From contig NZ_FNEI01000006.1 of assembly GCF_900099975.1 (NCBI RefSeq), forward strand, positions 62,001 to 126,000: DNA of 64,000 bases, given 5' to 3'. Positions 35,441 through 44,353 of this stretch are shown one piece after another. The stretch is from Arthrobacter cupressi. Lineage in GTDB: Bacteria; Actinomycetota; Actinomycetes; Actinomycetales; Micrococcaceae. The notes beneath the pieces are model-generated. The model was given only the letters and a program-made list of their open reading frames with translations, was not told the origin of the DNA and made no database searches. Position numbers and translations under genes: made by a program. The stretch's first letter is position 1. Every line of letters begins with the position of its first letter.

Positions 35441-37225
35441 CTATTTGGTGGACGACGGGGACGGTGATGCAGTGGCCTTGGACAGATGGTAGACGACGGT
35501 GGCGCCCGAGTTGACCTCGGTGCCCGCGCGTGGCTCGGTGCTGACGAAGGTGTCCGGCGCCTGGCCGACCTCGCCTTCGACCGGGTCACCCTTCACCCAG
35601 CGCAGCCCGGCGCCTTCGATGGCGGCCCGGACCTGGGCTTCCGTGGCGCCCGCGGCGATGGTGGGAACGGCAATCTTTTCCGGCCCCTTCGAATAACTGA
35701 CCTCGATGGTTTCCCCCTTCAAGACCGGGCCCGAAGGCTCGATGTTGGTAACGGTACCCGGTGTGGACGTGTTGAAAACCTCTGTTCCCTTCACCGCGAA
35801 GCCAAGAGCGATTAGTTCACTGCGGACGGTCTCGTAAGGGCGGCCGAGATACTGTGCCGGAATCAGGTCCACCGTGGCCGGCGTGGATTCGGTCGGGCTT
35901 GGCGTCTCCGAGGTCTCCGTGGCGCTGGGCGAGGCCGAACTGGGCGAGGCACTGGTCGACACCGGACGGCTCGTGCTCGACGACGGCGCCGGGGACACCG
36001 GGTTGAACAGCCCCATTTGGGTGAGCAGGAAGCCCAGCCCGGCGAAGAGGAGCAGGAGCAGCAGGGCAATCAGCGGCCAGGTCCACGGGCTGCGCTTCCT
36101 GCGGGCCGGCTGCGGCTCGTAGTCCTCCTCGTCCTCTTCGGTGTAGAGCACTCTGGACTCGTCCGGGTTGTAGTTCCGTTCGGCCGCCAGGGAGTCGGAG
36201 CGGGAGGGCTGCTGGCCGGCTGCGGCTCCCGCAACTGCCCCTGCACCGAGCACCGGAAGCGCGGAAGTCGCCGTCGTCTGTTCCCTGCCGTGGGCAGTGC
36301 CCACAATCCCGGTCGCCGCGGTCGCGACGCCGGTGGGCGCCGTAATGGGGCCGGTGGCCCCTTCGAACAGGAGCATCCCGGGAACGGCGGCGTGTGCCGC
36401 GGAGATATTCCCCGCGCGGATTGCTTCGGCGGCTTCAGCCAGCTTGATGGCATCCGCCGGACGGTTCCTGGGATCCTTGGCCAGCATCGACATCAGCAGG
36501 GCCCGGACCGGAACCGGAAGGCTCTCCGGCAGCGGCGGCGGGGCGTCGTTGACCTGGGCGAGGGCGATGGCGATCTGCGATTCGCCGGAGAACGGGCGGT
36601 GTCCTGTGAGGGACTCGTAACCGATAACGCCCAGGGAATATATGTCCGACGAGCCGGTCGCGGTCTGCCCGGTGGCCTGCTCGGGGGCGAGGTACTGCGC
36701 GGTTCCCATGACCTGGCCGGTCTGGGTTAGCGGTACCTGGTCCGCGAGGCGCGCGATACCGAAGTCCGTCACCTTGACCCGGCCGTCCGGGGTGATGAGC
36801 AGGTTGCCTGGCTTCACGTCGCGGTGCACCAGGCCCTGGGCGTGGGCCACGGCCAGCGCACGGGCGGTCTGCGAAATGATGGACATGGCGCGGTCCGGCG
36901 AAAGTACGCGTTCCCGTTCAAGGATGGTGCTCAGGGGCTGGCCCGGCACTAGTTCCATGACGAGGTAGGCGGAGCCTTCTTCCTCCCCGTAGTCGAACAC
37001 GTTGGCGATTCCCACGTGGTTCAGGAGGGCCGTGTGGCGCGCCTCGGCGCGGAACCGCTGCAGGAAGCCGGGGTCGCCCGTGTATTCCTCCTTGAGGACC
37101 TTGATGGCGACGATGCGGCCCAGGACCTGGTCCTTGGCCTTCCAGACCTCCCCCATCCCCCCGATCGCAATCCGGCTGGTCAGCTGGAACCTGCCGCCGA
37201 GGGTGATTCCTGACGTAGGTCTCAC
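35441..37225 (-). CDS. pknA: Serine/threonine kinase PknA with two PASTA domains
   Basis: This is a 594-residue transmembrane kinase. The catalytic domain (about 10-270) contains [25 protein letters not shown] and [11 protein letters not shown] long juxtamembrane linker follows. The membrane segment [20 protein letters not shown] is near residue 385, followed by a Ser/Thr/Pro spacer and two PASTA-like repeats ([20 protein letters not shown] and [20 protein letters not shown]). Mycobacterial PknA lacks PASTA domains, so this form differs. The GTG start overlaps the pbpA stop by 4 bp. Confidence 0.94.
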   Translation of the reverse strand: MRPTSGITLGGRFQLTSRIAIGGMGEVWKAKDQVLGRIVAIKVLKEEYTGDPGFLQRFRAEARHTALLNHVGIANVFDYGEEEGSAYLVMELVPGQPLSTILERERVLSPDRAMSIISQTARALAVAHAQGLVHRDVKPGNLLITPDGRVKVTDFGIARLADQVPLTQTGQVMGTAQYLAPEQATGQTATGSSDIYSLGVIGYESLTGHRPFSGESQIAIALAQVNDAPPPLPESLPVPVRALLMSMLAKDPRNRPADAIKLAEAAEAIRAGNISAAHAAVPGMLLFEGATGPITAPTGVATAATGIVGTAHGREQTTATSALPVLGAGAVAGAAAGQQPSRSDSLAAERNYNPDESRVLYTEEDEEDYEPQPARRKRSPWTWPLIALLLLLLFAGLGFLLTQMGLFNPVSPAPSSSTSRPVSTSASPSSASPSATETSETPSPTESTPATVDLIPAQYLGRPYETVRSELIALGFAVKGTEVFNTSTPGTVTNIEPSGPVLKGETIEVSYSKGPEKIAVPTIAAGATEAQVRAAIEGAGLRWVKGDPVEGEVGQAPDTFVSTEPRAGTEVNSGATVVYHLSKATASPSPSSTK

Positions 37226-38679
37226 TTGTTCAACACCGCCTCAAAGATCTTCTTCGCATTCGGACTGGTTAGCTGTGCGCCGGTGGTCACATCGACACCT
37301 TCGATCACGATGGTGACGGCCACCTGCGGGTCATTTGCCGGGGCGAACCCGGTAAACCATGAATTGTTCAAGCCGCTGTCTCCCAGCTGGGCGGTGCCGG
37401 TCTTTCCGGCCACCTCCACGCCCGGGACGGCGGCGCCCCCGCCGATGCCCTTGGACACGACGCCGGTCATCCACTCGGTGATCTGGCGCGCGATCGCGGG
37501 GCTGGTCGAGTTGCGGAGGACTTCCGGCTCGGGTTCGCTAATGACCCGCAGGTCAGGGGCGCGCACATTCTTGATGAGGTTCGGTTTCATCTGCACGCCG
37601 CCGTTGGCGATCGCGGCGGTCATCATCGCGATCTGCAGCGGCGTCGCCTTGACGTCCCGCTGCCCGACGGCGGATTGTGCCAGGGCGGCATCGTCCAGGT
37701 CCGGAGGGAAGACGCTGACCGCGGACTGGAGTTTGAGCTGGTCACCGAAGTCCTGGCCGAAGCCGAACTTGCGCGCCTGGTCCGCGATCGCTTCCTGGCC
37801 GAGGTCCAGGGCGATGCGGGCAAAGGGAGTGTTGCAGGACTGCTCCAGTGCGAAGGCGAAGTCCGCCGTGGTGCGCGTGTAGCAGTTGCCGCCCGCGTAG
37901 TTCGGCAGTGAGGCCGAGGAACCCGGCAGCGGCAGGCTCGCCGGGTTGGGCAGCTCGCTGTCCTTGTTGTACTTGCCGGAGTTCAGGGCGGCCGCAGTGT
38001 CGATCAGCTTGAAGACCGAGCCGGGAGCCAGCAGGGCACCTGTGGGTCCGCTGACGGACTGGTTCAGGTTGATGCCCGGAATCTTGTTGAGCTGCTCGAA
38101 GCTGGCCTGCTCCTTGGCCACATCATGGGTGGCGATCAGGTTCGGGTCGTAGGACGGCTTGGAGACCATGGCGAGGATGGCGCCGGTCTTCGGGTTCGTC
38201 ACCACGATCGAGCCGCGCTGGCCGTCCGGGATCAGGTCGTAGGCGAGCTTCTGGATTTGCGGGTCGAGGGTGAGCTCAACGGAAGCGCCCTTCGCCTGGC
38301 GGCCCAGGAAGACCTGGCTGATCCGGTCGAGGAACAGCTGGTCCGAGCTGCCGGCGAGCTCGTCACGGAGTTCCTGCTCGAGGCCGCTGGCACCATACGT
38401 GCGCGAGAAGTAGCCGGTAATTCCGGCGTAGAGCTCCGGCTGCGTGTACTTGCGCTGGAAGCTGCAGGTTTCGTCCCCGGCCACCGACTCGGCGATCGGC
38501 TTGCCGGCAACAATGATTGCGCCGCGGTCCTTGCAGTAGTCGGCCAGGACCGCCCGCTGGTTCCACGGGTTGTCATTGAGTTCGTCAGCACCAACTACCT
38601 GGACGTAGCTGATGGCGCCGAAGATCAGGGCGAACATGGCGACGGCGGCCAGCCATGCGCTGCGGATGGACTGGTTCAC
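37222..38679 (-). CDS. pbpA: Penicillin-binding protein 2 (PbpA), class B transpeptidase
   Basis: This 485-residue class B transpeptidase cross-links peptidoglycan. It has an N-terminal anchor at about 9-30, then the SxxK motif SVFK at 221-224 (active Ser221), SCN at 281-283 and KTGT at 426-429. The start is GTG at 38679, overlapping the rodA stop by 4 bp. The open frame further upstream only shadows rodA. The upstream FtsW/RodA-type polymerase is the expected partner, and the PASTA kinases downstream its likely regulators. Confidence 0.96.
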   Translation of the reverse strand: MNQSIRSAWLAAVAMFALIFGAISYVQVVGADELNDNPWNQRAVLADYCKDRGAIIVAGKPIAESVAGDETCSFQRKYTQPELYAGITGYFSRTYGASGLEQELRDELAGSSDQLFLDRISQVFLGRQAKGASVELTLDPQIQKLAYDLIPDGQRGSIVVTNPKTGAILAMVSKPSYDPNLIATHDVAKEQASFEQLNKIPGINLNQSVSGPTGALLAPGSVFKLIDTAAALNSGKYNKDSELPNPASLPLPGSSASLPNYAGGNCYTRTTADFAFALEQSCNTPFARIALDLGQEAIADQARKFGFGQDFGDQLKLQSAVSVFPPDLDDAALAQSAVGQRDVKATPLQIAMMTAAIANGGVQMKPNLIKNVRAPDLRVISEPEPEVLRNSTSPAIARQITEWMTGVVSKGIGGGAAVPGVEVAGKTGTAQLGDSGLNNSWFTGFAPANDPQVAVTIVIEGVDVTTGAQLTSPNAKKIFEAVLNK

Positions 38680-40043
38680 GGCTGCTTCACCGCCTCGCTG
38701 GGGGTATCGGTCATGGGTGTGGTGTCGATGGGGCTGCGGGCCGTGTGCGAAATCATCAGCAGCAGGCCCACGATGATCCAGTTGGCCAGCAGCGAGGAGC
38801 CGCCTGCCGCCAGGAACGGCGTGGTGAGGCCGGTCAGCGGGATCAGGCGGGTCACGCCGCCGATCACCACGAAGCATTGCAGCGCGATGGCGAAGGAGAG
38901 TCCGCAGGCGAGCAGCTTGCCGAAGGCGTCCCGGGTGCCCAGGGCCGCACGGAAGCCGCGGGTGAACAGCAGCAGGTACAGCAGGACCACGGCGAACAGG
39001 CCGATCAGGCCCAGCTCCTCGCCGATCAGGGCGATGATCATGTCGCTGTTGGCGAAGGGAACGAGGTCCGGACGGCCCTGGCCAAGGCCCGTGCCGACCA
39101 GTCCGCCGTCGGCCATGCCGAACAGGCCCTGGACGATCTGCCGGCTGCCGCCGGGGAAGCGGTCGTACACCTCGGGCGTGAACGCGTTCCACCAGCTGTC
39201 CAGGCGGAAGCCCACGTGCGGGAAGATCCGCGATGCGACAAAACCGCCGCCCAGGATCAGGCCAAGGCCGATCACCACCCAACTGATGCGGCTGGTGGCG
39301 ACGTAGATCATCACGATGAACAGGCCGAAGAACAGGATGGATGAGCCAAGGTCGCGCTGGAACACCAGCACACCAATGCTCACAAGCCACGCCGTAATCA
39401 TCGGACCCATGTCCTTGAACCGCGGGAACTGCAGCGGCCCGATCTTGCGCCCGGCCAGCAGGATCAGGTCCCGGTTTGAGGACAGATACCCCGCGAAGAA
39501 TACGGCCAAGGTGATCTTGGCGATTTCGCCGGGCTGGAAGGTCATGGGGCCGAGCCGGATCCAGACCCGGGCGCCCAGTACCTCGCCCGCGGAGATGAAC
39601 GGGATCAGCGGCAGCACCAGCAGAATGGCGCTGGCCGCCAGCGAAATGAAGGTGAAACGGCGCAGGATCCGATGGTCCTTCAGGAACCAGATCACGGTAA
39701 TCGCGACGGCGACCGCAATGAGCGTCCAGCGCAACTGGTTGTTACCGGTGTCGTCCCCGGGACCGTCCATCCGGTGGATGAGGGCCAGGCCGAGGCCGTT
39801 CAGGGCCACCACAATCGGAAGTATTGCCGGATCGGCATATTTCGCCCGCAGGCGCAGCACAATGTGGAACGCGAAGGCGGCAACGGCCAGCAGGCTCGAC
39901 TGGAACCAGAAATCGTTGTCGAACGGGGTCTCGGAGTTGAGGTCCACCATGGCGCTGGCACCGATACCGACGGCGAGGGCAAGCACCAGGAGGGCAAGCT
40001 CGACGTTGCGGCGCGGCTTGGGTGCGGCGTCGGGCTGGATCAT
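38676..40043 (-). CDS. rodA: FtsW/RodA/SpoVE family peptidoglycan polymerase
   Basis: This is a 455-residue SEDS glycosyltransferase with about ten membrane segments, which polymerises lipid II together with its class B PBP. Typical segments include VLGARVWIRLGPMTFQPGEI and the extracytoplasmic PGGSRQIVQGLFGMADGG, followed by GTGLGQG. I start at the ATG of 40043, where GAGGAGGTG lies 5 bp upstream. Its start overlaps the pstP stop by 4 bp. By position it corresponds to mycobacterial RodA (Rv0017c) rather than divisome FtsW. Confidence 0.95.
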   Translation of the reverse strand: MIQPDAAPKPRRNVELALLVLALAVGIGASAMVDLNSETPFDNDFWFQSSLLAVAAFAFHIVLRLRAKYADPAILPIVVALNGLGLALIHRMDGPGDDTGNNQLRWTLIAVAVAITVIWFLKDHRILRRFTFISLAASAILLVLPLIPFISAGEVLGARVWIRLGPMTFQPGEIAKITLAVFFAGYLSSNRDLILLAGRKIGPLQFPRFKDMGPMITAWLVSIGVLVFQRDLGSSILFFGLFIVMIYVATSRISWVVIGLGLILGGGFVASRIFPHVGFRLDSWWNAFTPEVYDRFPGGSRQIVQGLFGMADGGLVGTGLGQGRPDLVPFANSDMIIALIGEELGLIGLFAVVLLYLLLFTRGFRAALGTRDAFGKLLACGLSFAIALQCFVVIGGVTRLIPLTGLTTPFLAAGGSSLLANWIIVGLLLMISHTARSPIDTTPMTDTPSEAVKQP

Positions 40044-41755
40044 GGCGACACCTCCTCGCATGAAGCGTTGCTCGGCGTGGCCGTCGGCGACGCGGACGGG
40101 GTGGCTGAGGGCGAAGCCTTGGTGGACGGCGTTGCCTTGGCGCCGGGCGACGGAGTCGGCTTCGCGCTCGGCGTGGGACACGCGGATGGGGTGGAATCGT
40201 CCGGTTCCTCAAGGTTGTGCACGATGCGCTGCGCCGCCTCGAGGCTGTCCGCCGGGATGGTCTGCCGCACGCGCTGCTGCTGGAATTCGGGGAGTGAATC
40301 CAAGGGCAGTTCCGTTACGGATTCCAGGTTGGACAGCTGGATGGGGCCCAGGCGCTGGGAGATTCCGTTGAAGATCGCCACCCGGTTGTCGTATTCGCCC
40401 ACGTAGAAGCGGGTCTGGGTCCAGGCATAGCCAAGCCACAGCCCGGCCACCAGGAACACGGCCAGGACGGCGGCCGCGAGAATGGTGAGCCAACGGCGCC
40501 GCCTGGTGGGCAGGACCACTACTTCTTCGCGGTCCTGTTCGGCTTTGTGGGTGAGCATGGTGGCAGCCCGGCGCGCGACACTGCGCCCGGCCACGGTGGG
40601 GATGGATCCGGTTTCTGCGGCTGTGGCGGCGGCACCCACCAGTTCGTGCGGACGGGAGGCGAGTTCCTCGCGGAGGACCTCGGCGGAAAGGTGCTCCCCC
40701 AGGTGCGGGTCCGTCACGGCAGGCGGCTCGCCCGCGGACGTGCCGCCGTCGTCCCCCGCCGCTGTCGGTGCCGGGCCGGCGGGCGCGTCACCCGTCGTCC
40801 CGGAGAAAGCGGCGCGAACCGTGGTGCCGGCGTCCTTTCCAGCGGTGACCGATTCAGCCGCCGCGGGCTTGGCGGCCGCTGCTTTTGCGGGCGCTGTTTC
40901 ACCGGCCGCGGTGCTTTCCTTCGCGTCACCCGACTCGGGTTCGGCGGGGGCGACGATGTCCACGGACGCCGTGTTGACGTCGTCGCCGGTTTCTTCGGCG
41001 ATCTCAAGCATCACCACGGTGACGTTGTCCGGGGCGCCGTTGGCCAGCGTCAGCTGGATCAGCAGTTCAGCGCATTCGGCGAGGTTGCGGGTCTCCCGGA
41101 CCACCTGCTCCACCACCGGGCCGGGCACATAGTTCAGCCCGTCGGAGCACAGCAGCCAGCGTTCGCCGGCTTCGACGTCCAGGACCGCCAGGTCCAGCTC
41201 GGGGCTGGCATCGACGTCGCCGAGCACCCGCATGAGGACGTTCTTGTGCGGATGCGTTTCGGCTTCCTCCGGACGGAGCCGGCCCTCGTCGATGAGCCGC
41301 TGCACGAAGGTGTGGTCCACGCTGATCTGCTCGAAGGTGGTGCCGCGCAGTCGGTAGGCACGGGAATCGCCGATGTGGGCGAAGTGCAGCTGCTTGTCTT
41401 CCAGCAGGAGCGCCGTGACGGTGGTGCCCATGCCGGCCAGCTTCGGATCCATGTGTACGAGCTCGGAGAGCAGGGAGTTGGCGGTCTGGATCTCGTCGGC
41501 GAGGACGGTTTCGGCGCCTTCGGGATAGTCATCGTGGTCCAGGTGGATCATGTCCAGGACGGTGGAGGCGGAGGCGACGTCGCCGCCCGCATGCCCGCCC
41601 ATGCCGTCGGCGACCACGGCGAGGTGGCGGCCCGCGTAGGCCGAATCGTCGTTCTTGGCGCGGAGGCGGCCGACGTCAGAGCGCGCCGCGTACCGCATGA
41701 TCAGCGGGCGCGCGTCAGGCGTGGGCTTTCCCTCGGAAGCCTGGGGTGACGCCAT
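40040..41755 (-). CDS. pstP: PP2C-type serine/threonine phosphatase PstP
   Basis: This 571-residue membrane phosphatase reverses PknA/PknB phosphorylation. The metal-dependent domain (residues 1-255) has NDDSAYAG, VADGMGGHAGGD, GDSRAYRL, CSDGLNYV and APDNVTV. An Ala/Glu/Thr-rich linker of about 150 residues follows, then a membrane segment (WLTILAAAVLAVFLVAGLWL, near 420-440) and an extracytoplasmic part ending in a Pro/Ser/Thr/Lys-rich tail (from about residue 530). The linker is long for the family. Its stop overlaps the start of rodA. Confidence 0.95.
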   Translation of the reverse strand: MASPQASEGKPTPDARPLIMRYAARSDVGRLRAKNDDSAYAGRHLAVVADGMGGHAGGDVASASTVLDMIHLDHDDYPEGAETVLADEIQTANSLLSELVHMDPKLAGMGTTVTALLLEDKQLHFAHIGDSRAYRLRGTTFEQISVDHTFVQRLIDEGRLRPEEAETHPHKNVLMRVLGDVDASPELDLAVLDVEAGERWLLCSDGLNYVPGPVVEQVVRETRNLAECAELLIQLTLANGAPDNVTVVMLEIAEETGDDVNTASVDIVAPAEPESGDAKESTAAGETAPAKAAAAKPAAAESVTAGKDAGTTVRAAFSGTTGDAPAGPAPTAAGDDGGTSAGEPPAVTDPHLGEHLSAEVLREELASRPHELVGAAATAAETGSIPTVAGRSVARRAATMLTHKAEQDREEVVVLPTRRRRWLTILAAAVLAVFLVAGLWLGYAWTQTRFYVGEYDNRVAIFNGISQRLGPIQLSNLESVTELPLDSLPEFQQQRVRQTIPADSLEAAQRIVHNLEEPDDSTPSACPTPSAKPTPSPGAKATPSTKASPSATPSASPTATPSNASCEEVSP

Positions 41756-41757
41756 GG

Positions 41758-42237
41758 CTATGGCCTCAATTCAATGACCGTCTTGCCGATCCTCACGGGG
41801 ACGCCAAGCTCCACCGGCAGGGCCCGGGTCAGTTGCTGGTCGGCCAGGTAGGTGCCGTTGGTGGAGCCGAGATCTTCGATGAACCAGCGGCTGCCCTGCG
41901 GGAACAGGCGTGCGTGCCGGCCCGAGGCGTAGTCGTCTTCCAGGACCAGGGTGGCTTCCTGGGCGCGGCCGAGCAGGATGGGGCTCGCTGCCAGCGGCAG
42001 CGTGGTGCCCTTGAGCGGACCTTCGACGACGACGAGCTGCCGTGCCTGCTGCTTTGCCACCGGCGCGGGGGGCGCCAGTTCGGGGTGCTTGCGTACTTCC
42101 CGTGCGGTCGGGGCGCCCGTGGCCGCCTTGCGACCGATCATGAGGTCCCGGCGCATGGCCGACACGATGCTGAAAACCAGCACCCACAGGAGCAACAGAA
42201 AGCCGAAGCGCAGGGCCGTGATGGTCAGTTCGCTCAC
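41758..42237 (-). CDS. fhaB: FHA-domain protein FhaB (FipA)
   Basis: This is a 159-residue protein with an N-terminal membrane anchor (about 8-28) and a C-terminal FHA domain that binds phosphothreonine. FHA hallmarks are LLGRAQEATLVLEDDYASGR, with His following, and LGSTNGTYL. In mycobacteria the homologue links PknA/PknB signalling with FtsZ and FtsQ. It overlaps fhaA by 4 bp and ends 2 bp before the pstP start codon. Confidence 0.94.
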   Translation of the reverse strand: MSELTITALRFGFLLLLWVLVFSIVSAMRRDLMIGRKAATGAPTAREVRKHPELAPPAPVAKQQARQLVVVEGPLKGTTLPLAASPILLGRAQEATLVLEDDYASGRHARLFPQGSRWFIEDLGSTNGTYLADQQLTRALPVELGVPVRIGKTVIELRP

Positions 42238-42983
42238 GCGCGGCCCCCGGGGTTGTGGCTGCCGGGCTGCACGTTCAGAAGCCTGAAAATGATCTTGGTA
42301 CGTCCCATCGTGATCGTGGAGCCGTCGGTGAGTTCCGTGCTGCCATCCAATTTGTGCCCATTGACGTAGCTGCCGTTGGTGGAGCCCAGGTCCACGGCAC
42401 GGACGAAGCCGCCCTCGCTGCGGATTTCGAGGTGCTTGCGTGAGACCCCGGTGTCCTCCACGAGGATGTCCGCTTCCGAGGAACGGCCCAGGATCACCGA
42501 GGGCGCGTTGAGTGAGTAGCGCTGGCCGCCGATGTCCAGGACGGGCTGGAGCCGGGAGGGTTCCCGCGACGGAGCCGCAGGAACATTGCTGCGGGGCGCG
42601 GGGGAGCCGCCGGATTTTTCGGTCCGGGACGTGATTTCGAAATGGCCCTCGCGCTGGGCGTCATCCTGGCGGAAGGAGATCCGTACCGGCCCCTGCAGGG
42701 TGTACCCCTGGCTGCGGACGTGCTGGATGACGACGTCGCACAGTTCCTCCGCGAGTGGAGTACCCCACTCCTGGGCCCGGGTGAAGTCCTCCACGCTGAG
42801 CAGGACGTCAAAGACGTTCGGGGCCAGGGTGCGGCCCGCTGCGATGGTGAGGGACTTGTTGTCCAGTTCGCGGCGGAGCCTGCTGGCTATTTCCACCGGT
42901 TCCACCTTGGCCCGGGAGCCGGTGGAGAAGACGCCGCGGACGGCTTTTTCAATGCCGCGCTCAACCCTGTCGAGCAATCCCAT
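42234..42983 (-). CDS. fhaA: FhaA, DUF3662 plus FHA domain protein
   Basis: This 249-residue cytoplasmic protein has an N-terminal DUF3662 domain (about 1-115, beginning GLLDRVERGIEKAVRGVF) and a C-terminal FHA domain (about 155-245, with LGRSSEADILVEDTGVSRKH and LGSTNGSYVNG). Mycobacterial FhaA binds PknB-phosphorylated MviN to control lipid II flipping. The ATG at 42983 has GGAAGGAGG upstream. It is the first gene of the operon fhaA-fhaB-pstP-rodA-pbpA-pknA-pknB. Confidence 0.95.
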   Translation of the reverse strand: MGLLDRVERGIEKAVRGVFSTGSRAKVEPVEIASRLRRELDNKSLTIAAGRTLAPNVFDVLLSVEDFTRAQEWGTPLAEELCDVVIQHVRSQGYTLQGPVRISFRQDDAQREGHFEITSRTEKSGGSPAPRSNVPAAPSREPSRLQPVLDIGGQRYSLNAPSVILGRSSEADILVEDTGVSRKHLEIRSEGGFVRAVDLGSTNGSYVNGHKLDGSTELTDGSTITMGRTKIIFRLLNVQPGSHNPGGRA

Positions 42984-43348
42984 GGTCTTCCTCCTTCCGT
43001 TCCATAGACCCGGCAACAAACTGTGCGGGGGCTTCACTCCCCGCATCAGGCATGGACCTTTGGAGTCCGTGACGGCATGGCCTTATCCGGGCCATTCCTT
43101 TCCCGATACTACTGGGGATGGCTGTGAATGGCCTTATTCCACAACGGCCCGGCCTGCGGAAAAGTTCATCGCGGGCGCCCGTGTACCCGGCCCAAGAGGG
43201 CTGGAAAACCGCGTAAATCCGGGGTTCGGCAGCCCTGCGGCGGCCCGATTGGTGTTTTTCCTCCAATGTCCGTTATGCTTGATCTCGCTGCTTTTGCAGG
43301 GCAGGAAGCGGGGAAACCCGCGGACTGTGTCCGTGCAGAAGAAGTTGC
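42984..43348. promoter_or_regulatory. fhaA / tRNA-Leu divergent promoter region
   Basis: This 365-bp gene-free stretch drives the fhaA operon leftward and tRNA-Leu rightward. TTGGTG (43249-43254) and TATGCT (43274-43279), 19 bp apart, could be the tRNA promoter. I saw no convincing fhaA promoter hexamers. Confidence 0.4.
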
Positions 43349-43431
43349 GCGCGAGTGGCGGAACGGCAGACGCGCTGGCTTCAGGTGCCAGTGTCCGAAA
43401 GGGCGTGGGGGTTCAAATCCCCCCTCGCGCA
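43349..43431 (+). tRNA. tRNA-Leu (CAG)
   Basis: This is an 83-nt class II tRNA. The acceptor GCGCGAG pairs with CTCGCGC, with discriminator A. The anticodon stem CTGGC/GCCAG encloses TTCAGGT with anticodon CAG. A long variable arm precedes the T arm GGGGGTTCAAATCCCCC. CCA is not encoded. Confidence 0.97.
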
Positions 43432-43438
43432 CGCATCG

Positions 43439-43474
43439 AAAACACCCCGGTCTTCGGACCGGGGTGTTTTTTGT
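43439..43474 (+). terminator. Terminator after tRNA-Leu
   Basis: A stem with arm AACACCCCGGTC, closed by a TTCG tetraloop and its complement, is followed by TTTTTTGTT. This is a textbook rho-independent terminator 8 bp after the tRNA. Confidence 0.95.
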
Positions 43475-43532
43475 TACCCCGCGGCCTGCCCCGACGGCCG
43501 GGGGCCATGAGGACAGGACAGGTGCCGCGTTC

Positions 43533-44204
43533 TCAGCCGCCGCGCAATGCCCCGAATCCGGCAACCAGGGCGTCCAGGCCCATGCTAAAGGCGAGGTCCG
43601 AGGGGTAGTTCACCGGGCCGAGGCTCTGCATGGCTGCCGTGAAATGCGGAGTGGATTCGGCGAGCTTGCCGGAGTCGAAGATGTCCGCGGGCGCGGTCGC
43701 GTCGAAGGCGGCGCCGAAGATGTAGGCCTCGAGGGCCACGATGCAGGGAATGATCCGGTCTTCGGGGAAGCCGGCGCGGAGGAAGCCTTCGGTGACGGCC
43801 TCGTACATGGCGAGGGTCTGCGGGGCGTCGGTGACGGGAAGGACGGCGATCACGGAAATCAGGGGAGTGTGGGCCGAGAAGATGTCGCGGTAGGAGTACG
43901 CCCATTTCCGGACGGCGTCCTCCCAGGGCAGGGTGCCGAAACCGCTGGAGTCCACCTGGGACATGAGGTCCTCTTCCACGAGCTTGAGGACGTCGTCCTT
44001 CGAACCTACGTGGTTGTAAAGCGCCGAAGGGGCCACTCCCAGTGATTTGGCCAGGGCCGCCATGGTGAGCCCGTCGTAGCCCTTCCTGCTCACCAGGGCC
44101 AGCGCCGCGGCGGTGATGCCGGCCTTGTCCAACACCGATCCCACGGGCCGGCCGGCCCTCCGGCGCGGCTTCGTTTCGGCCGGTGAGGGGGAGGGCTCGG
44201 GCAT
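43533..44204 (-). CDS. TetR/AcrR family transcriptional regulator
   Basis: This is a 223-residue one-component repressor. The N-terminal HTH spans about 25-70 (ITAAALALVSRKGYDGLTMA, then LAKSLGVAPSALYNHVGSKD). The C-terminal ligand domain (about 80-220) resembles TetR_C. I start at the ATG of 44204, with GAAAGG upstream; the frame is open to 44300, but that would run through the palindromes. It is divergent from the amine oxidase gene across two perfect palindromes, so it probably controls itself and the oxidase, perhaps with an amine or aldehyde as inducer. Confidence 0.9.
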   Translation of the reverse strand: MPEPSPSPAETKPRRRAGRPVGSVLDKAGITAAALALVSRKGYDGLTMAALAKSLGVAPSALYNHVGSKDDVLKLVEEDLMSQVDSSGFGTLPWEDAVRKWAYSYRDIFSAHTPLISVIAVLPVTDAPQTLAMYEAVTEGFLRAGFPEDRIIPCIVALEAYIFGAAFDATAPADIFDSGKLAESTPHFTAAMQSLGPVNYPSDLAFSMGLDALVAGFGALRGG

Positions 44205-44215
44205 CAGTGACCTTT

Positions 44216-44234
44216 CTGGAAACGGCGTTTCCAG
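44216..44234. promoter_or_regulatory. Palindromic operator candidate (TetR 5' side)
   Basis: The perfect inverted repeat CTGGAAAC-GGC-GTTTCCAG lies 12 bp upstream of the TetR gene's start codon. It is well placed for autorepression. Confidence 0.65.
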
Positions 44235-44285
44235 CATTATTCCACCGGGGGCTTCCCAGTTACCCAAGTCACGGGTACAGTAGGG

Positions 44286-44308
44286 ATAAATGAATGGCAT
44301 TCATTTAT
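44286..44308. promoter_or_regulatory. Palindromic operator candidate (amine oxidase side)
   Basis: A perfect 23-bp palindrome has arms ATAAATGAATG and CATTCATTTAT around a single central G. It lies 45 bp upstream of the oxidase start codon, where it would cover the promoter or transcript start. Its size and symmetry suit a TetR dimer. Confidence 0.75.
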
Positions 44309-44353
44309 AGCTTTACAGGCCGGCCAACGGAGCACGGCCACGGAAAGGACATC

